Positions 51,620-60,627 are shown, numbered from the stretch's first letter. The stretch: DNA of 64,000 bases from 62-47 sp044463945 (GCA_044463945.1 JBIQLW010000012.1:1-64000), one strand, 5' to 3'. Program-made: numbers and translations. Notes: generated by a model from the letters alone, not told the origin.

Positions 51620-52327
51620 ATGACCCGACCGCCGATCCAGCCCGCCGACGATGCTCCCCATCTGCTGCTGGTCGATGACGACCGCCGCATCCGCGATCTG
51701 CTGTCGCGCTTCCTGACCAGCGAGGGCTATCGCGTCACCACCGCGATGAGCGCCGCCGACGCCCGCGCCAAGTTGCAGGGGCTGAACTTCGACCTCCTGA
51801 TCCTCGACGTGATGATGCCGGGCGAAACCGGGTTCGAACTCGCGCGCTTCATCCGCACCACCTCCACGGTGCCCATCGTGATGCTGACCGCGCGCCACGA
51901 GGCCGAGAGCCGCATCGAGGGTTTGCAGATCGGCGCCGACGATTACGTCGCCAAGCCGTTCGAGCCGCGCGAACTGCTGCTGCGGATCGGCAATATCCTC
52001 AAGCGGGCGACGCCGGCGCCGGTGGCGAAGCTGGAATCGATCCGGTTCGGGCCGTTCGTCTATCACCTCGAGCGCGGCGAACTGCGCGAGGGCGACACCG
52101 TCATCCACCTCACCGACCGCGAGCGCGAGATGCTGCGCATCCTCGCGGCGATGCCGGGCGAGACGGTGCCGCGCGGCGAACTCACCGGGGCGGGCGGCAG
52201 CGCCAACGAGCGCGCGGTCGATGTGCAGATCAACCGGCTGCGCCGCAAGATCGAGCGCGATCCCGCCAACCCGCTGTTCCTGCAAGCCGTGCGCGGCGTC
52301 GGCTACCGTCTGGTGGCGTCGCCGTGA
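51620..52327 (+). CDS. OmpR-type response regulator
   Basis: 235 residues from the ATG at 51620. The receiver has the acidic pair in LLLVDDDRRI, phospho-acceptor D63 in LILDVMMPGETGF, Thr in VMLTARH and Lys in YVAKPFEPRE. A C-terminal winged helix ends AVRGVGYRLVASP. It is 10 bases ahead of its likely kinase. It resembles the OmpR of the EnvZ/OmpR pair, but the signal in this group is not established. Confidence 0.95.
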   Translation: MTRPPIQPADDAPHLLLVDDDRRIRDLLSRFLTSEGYRVTTAMSAADARAKLQGLNFDLLILDVMMPGETGFELARFIRTTSTVPIVMLTARHEAESRIEGLQIGADDYVAKPFEPRELLLRIGNILKRATPAPVAKLESIRFGPFVYHLERGELREGDTVIHLTDREREMLRILAAMPGETVPRGELTGAGGSANERAVDVQINRLRRKIERDPANPLFLQAVRGVGYRLVASP

Positions 52328-52337
52328 GACATCCGCG

Positions 52338-53726
52338 ATGAGCACACTCGATTCCGGCCTGACGCTGATCCGCGCCGCGACGCGGCAGGTGTCGTCGCTC
52401 AACGACCGGCTCGGGCGCTCGTTCAAGAGCTGGATGCCGAAGGGCCTCTATGCCCGCGCGCTGCTCATCATGATCGTGCCGATGGTGGTGCTGCAATCGG
52501 TGATCGCGTTCGTGTTCATGGAGCGCCACTGGAACACGGTGACGCGGCGGCTGTCGGCGGCGGTGGTGCAGGACATCGCCGCGCTGATCGACGTCTACAA
52601 GGGCTATCCGCAGGACAAGGACCACGAACTGTTGCGCAAGATCGCGCAGCAGCGGCTCGGGCTGGTGGTCGATTTCCTCCCCCCCGGCGCGATGCCGCCG
52701 CCGGGGCCGAAGCCCTTCTTCTCGCTGCTCGACCAGTCGCTGTCGGCGCAGATCGGCCGGCAGATCGCGCGGCCGTTCTGGATCGATACCGTCGGGCGCT
52801 CGTCGCTGGTGGAGATCCGCATCCAGCTCGACGATTCGGTGATGCGGGTGTTCGCCCAGCGCAGCGCCGCCTATGCCTCCAATTCGGAAGTCTTCTTCCT
52901 CTGGATGTTCTCGACCTCGACGGTGCTGCTGATCGTCGCCGTGTTGTTCCTGCGCAACCAGATCCGCCCCATCGTGCGGCTCGCCGACGCGGCGGAGAGT
53001 TTCGGCAAGGGCCGCGAGGCTCCGAATTTCCGCCCGCGCGGCGCGCTGGAGGTGCGGCGGGCGTCGCACGCCTTCATCGAGATGAAATCGCGCATCGAGC
53101 GCGCCATGGAGCAGCGCACCGCGATGCTGGCCGGGGTCAGCCACGACCTGCGCACCATTCTCACCCGCTTCAAGCTGGAGCTTGAACTGATCGGCGACAG
53201 CCCCGACGTCGAGGGAATGCGCAAGGACGTCGATGAGATGGCGGCGATGCTGGAAGCCTATCTGGCGTTCGCGCGCGGCGACAGCGGCGAGCAGGCGCAG
53301 CCGACCGATATCGCGGCGGCGCTGGAGGAACTGCGCGGCGACGCCGAGCGCCACGGCCATTTCGCCACCGTCGCCTTCCAGGGGCTGCCGATGGTGACGG
53401 TGAAGCCGGCGGCGTTCAAGCGCTGCCTCGGCAATCTGGTGTCGAACGCCGCGCGCTATGCCCGGACCATCGCGATCTCGGGTCATCGCGATCATCGCTG
53501 GCTGACGGTGACGGTTGACGACGACGGGCCGGGCATCCCTCAGGAGATGCGCGAGGAAGTGTTCAAGCCGTTCCTGCGGCTCGACGATGCGCGCAATCAG
53601 GACGAGGGCGGCACCGGCCTCGGCCTCGCCATCACCCGCGACATCGCCCGCTCCCACGGCGGCGACGTCACGCTCGGCGACAGCCCGATGGGCGGCCTGC
53701 GCGCCACCGTGCGGATTCCGGTGTGA
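52338..53726 (+). CDS. EnvZ-like sensor histidine kinase
   Basis: 462 residues. Two membrane helices (about 41-61 and 186-205) bracket a periplasmic domain of about 125 residues, then a HAMP linker, the H-box VSHDLRTILTRFKLELEL (His269) and an ATPase domain with NLVSNAARYA, VDDDGPGIP and GTGLGLAITRDIARSHGG. The usual proline of the H-box (HDLRTPL) is isoleucine here (position 274). It is 10 bases after the response regulator gene and is its probable partner. Confidence 0.94.
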   Translation: MSTLDSGLTLIRAATRQVSSLNDRLGRSFKSWMPKGLYARALLIMIVPMVVLQSVIAFVFMERHWNTVTRRLSAAVVQDIAALIDVYKGYPQDKDHELLRKIAQQRLGLVVDFLPPGAMPPPGPKPFFSLLDQSLSAQIGRQIARPFWIDTVGRSSLVEIRIQLDDSVMRVFAQRSAAYASNSEVFFLWMFSTSTVLLIVAVLFLRNQIRPIVRLADAAESFGKGREAPNFRPRGALEVRRASHAFIEMKSRIERAMEQRTAMLAGVSHDLRTILTRFKLELELIGDSPDVEGMRKDVDEMAAMLEAYLAFARGDSGEQAQPTDIAAALEELRGDAERHGHFATVAFQGLPMVTVKPAAFKRCLGNLVSNAARYARTIAISGHRDHRWLTVTVDDDGPGIPQEMREEVFKPFLRLDDARNQDEGGTGLGLAITRDIARSHGGDVTLGDSPMGGLRATVRIPV

Positions 53727-53796
53727 GGCGGGAGGTGGACTCGCCGCGGATGCGGCGCGCACCTCAGTGGCTGACCGCAAGTCTGTTTTGTGGACG

Positions 53797-53936
53797 AACG
53801 TGCAACACGAAAACCGTCATCGTCCGCGAAGGCGGAGTATCCGGTACGCCGTGTCGGTTCAAACTTCCCGCGTACTCGCAGTGATTACTGGATCGTCCGC
53901 CTTCGCGGACGATGACGCCTCGTTTCCGGTCAGGCT
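53797..53936. repeat. Composite palindromic repeat (family A), copy 7
   Basis: GCAACACGAAAACCGTCATCGTCCGC-GAAG-GCGGAGTATCCGGTA, spacer with AACTTCCCGCGTAC, then TACTGGATCGTCCGCCTTCGCGGACGATGACGCCTCGTTTCCGGTC. It fills most of the gap between the convergent kinase and proC genes. Confidence 0.82.
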
Positions 53937-53986
53937 CTCACGATCACGTCGTCGCGTCGATCTCAACGACGCGACGTTGCCCGATC

Positions 53987-54823
53987 TTAACTCGCCAGTT
54001 CCTTCGAGCGCGCCGTCGCCGCCGCTACGGCGCGTTCCAATAGCGGCTTGAAACCGTCGTCGCCCATCAGCACGCCGAGCGCGGCGGCGGTGGTGCCGCC
54101 GGGCGAGGTGACGTTCTGGCGCAGCGTCGCGGCATCGAGATCGGAGCGGTGCAGCAGTTCGCCGGAGCCTGCGACGGTTTCGCGCGCGAGCTTCGCGGCG
54201 AGATCGGCGGGCAGGCCGGCCGCGACGCCGGCGCACGCCAGTTCTTCCGCCAGCAGAAACACGTAGGCCGGCCCCGAGCCGGACACCGCCGTCACCGCGT
54301 CCATCAGCGTCTCGTCGTCGAGCCACTCCACCTTGCCGGTCGCCGCCAGCAGGGCATCGGCAACGGCGCGCCGGTCGCCGCCGACGCCCTCGCCCGGCAC
54401 CGCGACGGTGATGCCGCGGCCGATCGCCGCCGGTGTATTGGGCATCGCGCGCACCACGCTGCCGCCGCAGGCGTCGGCGATCGCGCGGATGGTGGTGCCG
54501 GCCATGATCGACACCACCAGCGTCGCAGGCGCGACCAGCGGCCGCAAGGCGGCGGCCGCCTCGCGAAACATCTGCGGCTTGACGGCGAGCACCAGCGCGC
54601 CGATGGCTCCGATGTCCGATGGCGCGGGATTGACGCGCAGTCCCTTCGCGGCCAGCGCGCGGATATCGTCGGAGACGTGCGGGTCGATCACCGCGACGCG
54701 CGCGGGATCGAGCCCGCGCGCCAGCCAGCCGGCGAGCAGCGCGCCGCCCATTTTTCCCGCGCCGGCAAGGACGACGGTGCCGTCGATCGCGTGAAGTGCG
54801 TTGGTGGCGTTAGATGAAACCAT
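53987..54823 (-). CDS. proC: Pyrroline-5-carboxylate reductase ProC
   Basis: 278 residues. The N-terminal Rossmann fold has VVLAGAGKMGGALLAGWLARG and VLAVKPQMF, and the C-terminal domain has the P5CR signature around TAVSGSGPAYVFLLAEEL and RQNVTSPGGTTAAAL. MPNTPAAIGRG is the conserved substrate loop. The enzyme makes proline from pyrroline-5-carboxylate. It follows the ybjN-like gene on the same strand by 114 bases. Confidence 0.96.
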   Translation of the reverse strand: MVSSNATNALHAIDGTVVLAGAGKMGGALLAGWLARGLDPARVAVIDPHVSDDIRALAAKGLRVNPAPSDIGAIGALVLAVKPQMFREAAAALRPLVAPATLVVSIMAGTTIRAIADACGGSVVRAMPNTPAAIGRGITVAVPGEGVGGDRRAVADALLAATGKVEWLDDETLMDAVTAVSGSGPAYVFLLAEELACAGVAAGLPADLAAKLARETVAGSGELLHRSDLDAATLRQNVTSPGGTTAAALGVLMGDDGFKPLLERAVAAATARSKELAS

Positions 54824-54837
54824 GGCGACGATTCCCG

Positions 54838-54868
54838 GCGTCGTCCCTGCGAAAGCAGGGACCCATAT
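54838..54868. repeat. Single-hairpin fragment of the family A repeat
   Basis: GGCGTCGTCCCTGCGAAAGC-AGGGACCCATA, one arm pair only, directly upstream of proC. Confidence 0.55.
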
Positions 54869-54937
54869 CCACGGGTGTTTGTAGGTTAAGCGACGGCCGG
54901 CAACAAGCGCCGCGCAGTCGAACGCCGTGACGGGCGT

Positions 54938-55438
54938 CTACGCCTCGCCCTCGGTGTCGAACATCGCCGCGCTCATGGCCTCGGGCGCCGACTTGCCGGC
55001 CCACACCACGAACTGCAACGCCGGATAGTAGCGCTCGCACGCCTCGATCGCGCCCGACAACATCGCCTCGCACTGCGCGCTTGAGGCGACGAGGCCGTCG
55101 GGCAATAGCAGCGCCTGGCGGTACATCACCGTGCCGGTCTGCACCCAGATGTCGAAATGGCCGATCCACAATTGCTCGTTGATGGTGGCGATCAGCTTCT
55201 GCACCTCGCCGCGGCGCGCCTGCGGAATCCGCAGGTCGAACGCGCAGGCCAGATGCAGCGCCTCGATCTCGGTCATCCAGGTGAACGACAGTTGATAGTC
55301 GGTCCACGCGCCCTGGGTGACGATGGTGATCTCGTCCTCTCCCGAACGCTCGAACGACCAGTCGTTGGTGGCGGCGATCTCCTCGACCACTTCCAGCGGA
55401 CTGTTTCGGGAATCGAACGTGCTTTCGAGGAGGGACAT
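54938..55438 (-). CDS. YbjN domain-containing protein
   Basis: 166 residues from the ATG at 55438; the open frame goes much further upstream, but GAGG is near this ATG only loosely and the family begins here. The block SPLEVVEEIAATNDWSFERSGEDEITIVTQGAWTDYQLSFTW and LIATINEQLWIGHFDIW is typical of YbjN-type proteins, which resemble secretion chaperones and have no known enzymatic role. No signal peptide is present. It is upstream of proC in a probable two-gene unit. Confidence 0.88.
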   Translation of the reverse strand: MSLLESTFDSRNSPLEVVEEIAATNDWSFERSGEDEITIVTQGAWTDYQLSFTWMTEIEALHLACAFDLRIPQARRGEVQKLIATINEQLWIGHFDIWVQTGTVMYRQALLLPDGLVASSAQCEAMLSGAIEACERYYPALQFVVWAGKSAPEAMSAAMFDTEGEA

Positions 55439-55908
55439 GCCGTCTCGACCTTGTTGTTGTCTGTTGTGATACTGACGCGGCGGGACAACAGGCCCCGAGC
55501 CCGACGCAACGCTGCATGTCGCGAGCCGTGAGTTGAGGCCGTGCGCCGCAATCAGGCTCGCGAGGATCAAGTGATGTGATTTGCCGAATCCGCGCAACGG
55601 CGCGCCGACTCCATCCACAGGCAAACCGGCGCTCGTCCACAGATCATCGCGCGGACGTGATGCGGGTCCGAGAACAAAACGGAATCGGATTCGCGGCGGG
55701 CGAGTCCGTGGCGCGGACTCGCGCAATGCGAGTCCCGGCGCGGCGGCTATCGGAATGGGAGCGGGGGTTAAGCGCTTGCCGGGATTACCGGATCGTCCGC
55801 ATCCGCGGACGGTGACGCCTCGTTTTCCGGTCAAATGCTGAGGTGCGACGCGCGGTGCCTCGAAGGGCGACGGTGCAAGCGACAGCCTCCGCGGATCGTG
55901 CCCCCGCG
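55439..55908. other. 470-base non-coding region between the YbjN-like gene and prs
   Basis: No credible gene. It holds two DnaA-box-like words (CCATCCACA at 55611 and TCGTCCACA at 55633, each two mismatches from TTATCCACA), a three-arm set of competing hairpins at 55701-55735, and a family A half element at 55788-55833. The part nearest the YbjN-like gene should carry its promoter, which I could not place. Confidence 0.5.
55788..55833. repeat. Family A repeat, right half only
   Basis: TACCGGATCGTCCGCATCCGCGGACGGTGACGCCTCGTTTTCCGGTC, matching the right end of the composite elements at 53797-53936 and 61108-61232. Confidence 0.7.
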
Positions 55909-56862
55909 TCAGTCGAACAGGCTGGACACCGATTCCTCGGCCGCCGTGCGGCTGATGGCTTCGGCGATCAGCGGCGCGATCGGCAGCACGCGGATGTTTT
56001 TCACCGCGCGCACCGCGTCGGTCGGCTGGATCGAGTCGGTGATGACCAGTTCCTTCATCCGGGAATTGGCGATCCGCGCCGTCGCCCCGCCGGACAGCAC
56101 GCCGTGGGTGAGATAGGCGTAGACGTCCTTGGCGCCGTTGGCGAGCAGCGCGTCGGCGGCGTTGACCAGCGTGCCGCCGGAATCGACGATGTCGTCGATC
56201 AGGATGCAGGTGAAGCCGGCGACGTCGCCGATCACGTTCATCACTTCGGATTCGCCGGCGCGCTCGCGACGCTTGTCGATGATGGCGAGCGGCGCGCTGA
56301 TGCGCTTGGCGAGGCCGCGCGCGCGCACCACGCCGCCGACGTCGGGCGACACCACCATCACGTTGGCGAGGTCGAATTTTTCGCGGATGTCGCGCACCAT
56401 CACCGGCGAGGCGTAAAGGTTGTCGGTCGGGATGTCGAAAAAGCCCTGGATCTGGCCGGCGTGCAGGTCGAGCGTCATCACCCGGTCGGCGCCGGCGTGG
56501 GTGATGAGGTTGGCGACCAGCTTGGCGGAGATCGGCGCGCGCGAGCCGACCTTGCGGTCCTGCCGGGCGTAGCCGAAATACGGCACCACCGCGGTGATGC
56601 GGCGCGCCGAGGCGCGGCGCAGCGCGTCGATGATGATCAAAAGCTCCATCAGGTGGTCGTTGGCCGGGTAGGAGGTCGACTGGATCACGAACACGTCGGA
56701 GCCGCGCACGTTCTCCAGAATCTCGACGAAAATCTCCATGTCGGCGAAACGCCGGACGCTGGCCTTGGTCAGCGGAATGTCGAGGGCGGCGGAAATCTGC
56801 TGCGCCAGCGCCGGGTTGGAATTGCCGGCGACCAGCTTGATCGCCCCGTTCTTTGCCGACAT
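55909..56862 (-). CDS. prs: Ribose-phosphate pyrophosphokinase (PRPP synthetase)
   Basis: 317 residues from the ATG at 56862, chosen over 56904 because GGGGGAAA precedes it and the family starts at this point. Landmarks are FADMEIFVEILENVRGSDVFVIQST, PYFGYARQDRKVGSRAPISAKLVAN with the ATP-loop basic residues, the DLHAGQIQGFFDIPTDNLYA signature and the PRPP-binding ILIDDIVDSGGTLVNAA. It makes the ribose donor for nucleotides, histidine and NAD. Confidence 0.97.
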   Translation of the reverse strand: MSAKNGAIKLVAGNSNPALAQQISAALDIPLTKASVRRFADMEIFVEILENVRGSDVFVIQSTSYPANDHLMELLIIIDALRRASARRITAVVPYFGYARQDRKVGSRAPISAKLVANLITHAGADRVMTLDLHAGQIQGFFDIPTDNLYASPVMVRDIREKFDLANVMVVSPDVGGVVRARGLAKRISAPLAIIDKRRERAGESEVMNVIGDVAGFTCILIDDIVDSGGTLVNAADALLANGAKDVYAYLTHGVLSGGATARIANSRMKELVITDSIQPTDAVRAVKNIRVLPIAPLIAEAISRTAAEESVSSLFD

Positions 56863-57020
56863 CGTCGCTTTTCCCCCGGTCTTGGTGGACACAACGTTCA
56901 GCATATCGGCGACCTGCTCGGACTGGCGCCCCGGACATCGGGCCCATGGATGACGGGCGTGGTGATATCAAGGCCGCCCCGGCGCTGGCAACCCGTCGCG
57001 GGCGCTTTTCGGGGGTTAAA

Positions 57021-57638
57021 TCAGCGCGATCGCGCGCCGGCGGGCTCGTCCATGCTGGCGAAGCTGAGCGCGCCCGCGGGGTGTCCGCTGTCGGCCACGG
57101 CCGGGCCGTCGGCCTGGGGCGGCGCGGCGGCGGGCGGCGGGGGCGGTTCGGCCGGAACGCCGCCGGTGATCGCACTGATGCCGCTGAGGCCGGCCTGCGC
57201 GATCCGCCGCAGCGTGGTGTCGTCCGCCGCCGCCCAGGCGTTGCCGCCGGCCGCGCCGACCGGCTCGGCGCCCCGCAGCCGCAGGGTGCGGCGCTGGTCG
57301 CGGTCGTAGACGTCCCAGACCCAGTCGATCGAGGTTTTCCCGCGAAGGGTCTGCGCGGCGAGGTAGCTGCGGACGCGATAGGCCGCCGGGCTGCGGCGCG
57401 ACACCACGGCGACGTTGCGCAGCCGGGCTTCGCTGTCGAGGATATCGACCATGCGGTCGAACACCTGCGGCGGCGGGCCGTCGATCGATTCGAACGCCAC
57501 CGTCGGCCCGGTCGCGCTGCCGGTGCTCGCAACCGGCCCCTGACCGTCGCTGACGCAACCCGCGAGCGCGCTTCCCAGCGCCAGCACCATGGCGGCGCGG
57601 AGCCGGGTCCGCAGAGGGAAGACGCGAAGGGGGTGCAT
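57021..57638 (-). CDS. Putative lipoprotein of unknown function
   Basis: 205 residues. The signal peptide ends in a lipobox LGSALAGC, giving an N-terminal cysteine for lipidation; Asp is not at position +2, so outer-membrane sorting is likely. The body has a conserved-looking block DRMVDILDSEARLRNVAVVSRRSPAAYRVRSYLAA and then a Pro/Ala-rich tail. I do not recognise a named family. It lies between pgeF and prs on the same strand but with gaps of 150 and 158 bases. Confidence 0.8.
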   Translation of the reverse strand: MHPLRVFPLRTRLRAAMVLALGSALAGCVSDGQGPVASTGSATGPTVAFESIDGPPPQVFDRMVDILDSEARLRNVAVVSRRSPAAYRVRSYLAAQTLRGKTSIDWVWDVYDRDQRRTLRLRGAEPVGAAGGNAWAAADDTTLRRIAQAGLSGISAITGGVPAEPPPPPAAAPPQADGPAVADSGHPAGALSFASMDEPAGARSR

Positions 57639-57788
57639 CGGGCTTGGGACTCGTCGTGGGCCGGCGGGTCCAGAACCGATATCGTTAAAATCCGTTAACG
57701 TCTAGGGCAGGGGCTCGCCCCAGACGGCCGAAGGTCAACCGATCCCCACCATCGTCGCGTGGAATTGCCTCAAATTGATCGCGGGCCG

Positions 57789-58559
57789 TCAGCCGCCGGC
57801 CAGCGCGATGGCGTGGACGTGGCGGCCGTAGTCCGGCTCATGGCGATGCACCGAACGGCGATAGCTGAAGAAGCGGTCGTCGGAATAGGTGTCGTCGCCG
57901 AGGTCGTCGATCATCAGCACGCCGGCCTGCTCCAGCCGGTCGCGGATGAAGCCGGCGAGGTCGAACATCGCGTGGCCGTCGCGCGCGGCGGACACGAAGA
58001 AGCGGGCATGATCGGCGTCGTCGGCGGTGAAGCGTTCGACGAACTCGGCGCCGACCTCGTAGCTCGGCTGGCGGATCAGGGGGCCGATCGCGGCGACGAT
58101 GCCGTTGCGTTCGGCCCCGAGCGTCTCCATCGCATCGACGGTCGATTCCAGCACGCCGGTGAGCGCGCCCTTCCAGCCGGCATGGGCCGCGCCGATCACG
58201 CGGGCCTTGGGATCGGCGAACAGCACCGGGCCGCAGTCGGCGGTGGTGATGCCGATGGCGAGGCCGGGGGTGCGGGTGACGATGGCGTCGGCGCGCGGCC
58301 GCGCGTCGCCCTCCCACGGCGTCTCGGCGACCGCGACGTCCGGCGAATGCACCTGATAGGCGGTGAGGAGGCGCGCCGGCGCGACGCCGATGGCGGCGGC
58401 CATGCGGGCGCGGTTCTCGCTGACATGCGCGGGCTTGTCGCGCGAGCCGATGCCGCCGTTGAGGCTGGCATAGATGCCGTCCGAGACGCCGCCCTCGCGC
58501 GTGAAGAAGGCGTGGCGCAGGTTGGGGACGGCGGCGAGCAGCGGCGAGGCAAGCATCAT
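57789..58559 (-). CDS. pgeF: Peptidoglycan editing factor PgeF (YfiH, DUF152/polyphenol oxidase family)
   Basis: 256 residues from the first of two adjacent ATGs at 58559. The metal site of the family is visible: the Cys in ITTADCGPVLF and the His in GAAHAGWKGALTGV, with a third His near LTAYQVHSPDV. Members edit muropeptide precursors that carry serine in place of alanine, and older annotation calls them laccases. The start overlaps the midA stop by three bases. Confidence 0.93.
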   Translation of the reverse strand: MMLASPLLAAVPNLRHAFFTREGGVSDGIYASLNGGIGSRDKPAHVSENRARMAAAIGVAPARLLTAYQVHSPDVAVAETPWEGDARPRADAIVTRTPGLAIGITTADCGPVLFADPKARVIGAAHAGWKGALTGVLESTVDAMETLGAERNGIVAAIGPLIRQPSYEVGAEFVERFTADDADHARFFVSAARDGHAMFDLAGFIRDRLEQAGVLMIDDLGDDTYSDDRFFSYRRSVHRHEPDYGRHVHAIALAGG

Positions 58560-59689
58560 GGCGCGGCTCCGGTGGCGGGCTCCTGCTGCTCCTCGTCGGC
58601 GAAGCCGACCAGCATGGGCAGCGACGGATCGGAGATCGCCAGCACCTTGAACATCGCGCCCATGCCGCCGCGTCCGCCGCCGATCAGGCGCGCCTTCGCG
58701 GTCCTGATGCCTTCCGCCACGTCCTCGCTGGCCTTGGCCATCAACGACTGGGCGCGGGCCTCGATGCCGAGCCGTTGCAGAAACTCGCCCTGCGTCACCG
58801 GGCCGTGGACGCAGGCGCCGACATCCTCGGCGGCGCGCGCCAGCGCCTGAAAATCGACGTGGGCGGTGACGTCCGCCTCGCCCGCGTTCTGCAACGGGTC
58901 GGCGTAGCTGTGGCGGGCGATGGCCTGCAAGGTGTCGCCGGCGTCGCTGCGCACATGGCCGTAATCGATGATCAGCGCCGCGCCGCCGGTGTCGCGCAGC
59001 CGTGTCGCCAGATTCATGATCTCGGCGTCGGGCCGCCATTCGAAGATCGCGCCGACCGGGGCCACCCGCACCATCGGCGGCAGCAGCACCTCGAAGCGCG
59101 GCACGGGCTCCGGGGCGACGCCGAACGTCAGCTTGCCGGCGGCATCGACCTCGACGGTGCGCTCGTGCCAGCCGTCCTCGCGCCGGACCATCTGATGGAT
59201 CGGCAGCACGTCGAAATATTCGTTGGCGAGGATGATCGAAGGCCCACGCGGCACCGCGTCGAGGCTCCGGTGCCAATGTACGTTGCCGAGTCCGGCCAGC
59301 GTTTCGCGCTGCCGGTCGCGCAGCACCGGATTGATCTCGACCATGTGGACGCTGAGCGCCTCATAGAGCGGCGGCAGCACCCGCAGCGCGCGCATCGCGT
59401 CGGCCATCATGGTGCCGCGGCCGGGGCCGAGTTCGATCAGATGCAGGTCCGGCGGCGATCCCATCGCGCGCCACACCGAGGCCGCCCACAGCCCGATCAG
59501 TTCGCCGAACATCTGGCTGACCTCGGGCGCGGTGATGAAGTCGCCCTCGCGGCCGAGCGGATCGTGCGCGACGTAATAGCCGTAGCGCGGATGGGTCAGG
59601 CACAGCTCCATGTAGCGCCACACCGGCATCGGCCCGGCGGTGGCGATCAGCCGCGCGATCTCGTGATGGAGGGGCGAGGCGTCGATCAT
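58556..59689 (-). CDS. SAM-dependent methyltransferase of the MidA/NDUFAF7 family
   Basis: 377 residues. The conserved N-terminus MPVWRYMELCLTHPRYGYYV and REGDFITAPEVSQMFGELIGLW, the SAM loop LIELGPGRGTMMADAMRALR and the later LANEYFDVLPIHQM are the family pattern. The mitochondrial relative methylates an arginine of complex I subunit NDUFS2, and bacterial members probably do the same to NuoD. It overlaps lgt and pgeF by four bases each. Confidence 0.93.
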   Translation of the reverse strand: MIDASPLHHEIARLIATAGPMPVWRYMELCLTHPRYGYYVAHDPLGREGDFITAPEVSQMFGELIGLWAASVWRAMGSPPDLHLIELGPGRGTMMADAMRALRVLPPLYEALSVHMVEINPVLRDRQRETLAGLGNVHWHRSLDAVPRGPSIILANEYFDVLPIHQMVRREDGWHERTVEVDAAGKLTFGVAPEPVPRFEVLLPPMVRVAPVGAIFEWRPDAEIMNLATRLRDTGGAALIIDYGHVRSDAGDTLQAIARHSYADPLQNAGEADVTAHVDFQALARAAEDVGACVHGPVTQGEFLQRLGIEARAQSLMAKASEDVAEGIRTAKARLIGGGRGGMGAMFKVLAISDPSLPMLVGFADEEQQEPATGAAP

Positions 59690-60540
59690 GGCGCGCCCCG
59701 CGCGGCGGCGTGCGGTTGCGGCTTGCGCCGCAGCGCCGCGACGATGACGGCGATGCCGACGAGCACCATCGGGATCGACAGCAACATGCCCATCGTCAGC
59801 CCGCCCCACAGGAAGCCGAGTTGCGGATCGGGCTCGCGGAACAACTCGCCGGTGATGCGCGCCAGACCATACAGGGCAATGAAGCTGCCGAGGATCAGGC
59901 CCGGCCGCTTCAACGCGCCGGCGCGGATCATCAGCGCGAGCACGGCGAACAGCACGATGCCTTCGAGGCCGGCCTCGTAAAGCTGGCTGGGATGGCGCGG
60001 CAGCGGCCCGCCGTTCGGGAACACCATCGCCCAAGGCAGGCTCGGGTCGGCCGGCCGGCCCCACAGCTCGCTGTTGATGAAGTTGGCGATGCGGCCGAGG
60101 AACAGGCCGATCGGCCCGACCGCGCAGGTGATGTCGCCGAGCGACAGGATCGGGACGTTGCGCTTCCAGCCGAACAGCATCACGGCGGCGACGCAGCCGA
60201 GGAAGCCGCCATGGAACGACATGCCGCCTTCCCACAGTTCGAAAATTTTCACCGGGTGCTGGATGAAGAAATCGAGATTGTAGAACAGCACGTAGCCGGT
60301 ACGGCCGCCGAGGATGATGCCGAGCGTCACCCACAGGATGAAGTCGTCCATCTGCGCCAGCGTGATCGGCGATTTGCCACCCCACAGTTGCGGCCGGCGG
60401 ATCACCGCGCGCGCGTAAATCCAGCCGAGCACGATGCCGCCGATATAGGCCAGCGCGTACCAGCGGATCGCGAACGGCCCGATCGAGACGGCGACCGGAT
60501 CGAACACCGGAAAGGCGATGGCGAGGGTGGGTATCGGCAC
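59686..60540 (-). CDS. lgt: Prolipoprotein diacylglyceryl transferase Lgt
   Basis: 284 residues with seven membrane helices. The Lgt signature is complete as GRIANFINSELWGRP, and YEAGLEG and HGGFLG are also conserved. It attaches diacylglycerol from phosphatidylglycerol to the lipobox cysteine of prolipoproteins, including the one 2 kb downstream at 57021-57638. It heads the lgt-midA-pgeF operon and is divergent from ubiK. Confidence 0.97.
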   Translation of the reverse strand: MPIPTLAIAFPVFDPVAVSIGPFAIRWYALAYIGGIVLGWIYARAVIRRPQLWGGKSPITLAQMDDFILWVTLGIILGGRTGYVLFYNLDFFIQHPVKIFELWEGGMSFHGGFLGCVAAVMLFGWKRNVPILSLGDITCAVGPIGLFLGRIANFINSELWGRPADPSLPWAMVFPNGGPLPRHPSQLYEAGLEGIVLFAVLALMIRAGALKRPGLILGSFIALYGLARITGELFREPDPQLGFLWGGLTMGMLLSIPMVLVGIAVIVAALRRKPQPHAAARGAP

Positions 60541-60585
60541 GTTGGCTGCGATTCGAAAGGGGCGGCGCGCTAATGTGGCGGTTCA

Positions 60586-60627
60586 GAAGTTCGCTTCATT
60601 TTCCCGGCAAGGCTGCAAGCGAACTTC
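60586..60627. promoter_or_regulatory. Perfect 11-bp inverted repeat in the lgt/ubiK divergent region
   Basis: GAAGTTCGCTT (60586-60596) and AAGCGAACTTC (60617-60627), 20-base spacer. It lies 46 bases upstream of lgt and about 170 upstream of ubiK. It may be an operator or an lgt leader hairpin; no binding protein is known. Confidence 0.45.

Noticed and set aside
53986..54326. Alternative open frame on the minus strand overlapping proC and running into the family A repeat
   Set aside because: It is a shadow frame of proC ending in repeat-derived sequence (SSSAKADDPVI).
55611..55641. DnaA-box-like pair suggesting a replication origin
   Set aside because: Both differ from TTATCCACA at two positions, there is no AT-rich stretch, and no dnaA, dnaN, parAB or hemE gene is nearby.
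55576..55841. Overlapping plus-strand frames of 79-86 codons upstream of prs
   Set aside because: Their C-terminal parts are translated family A repeat (YRIVRIRGR, RTVTPRF) and no start signal is seen.
57685..57698. TTAA-AATCCG-TTAA upstream of the lipoprotein gene
   Set aside because: The spacer is six bases, not the seven needed for CtrA.
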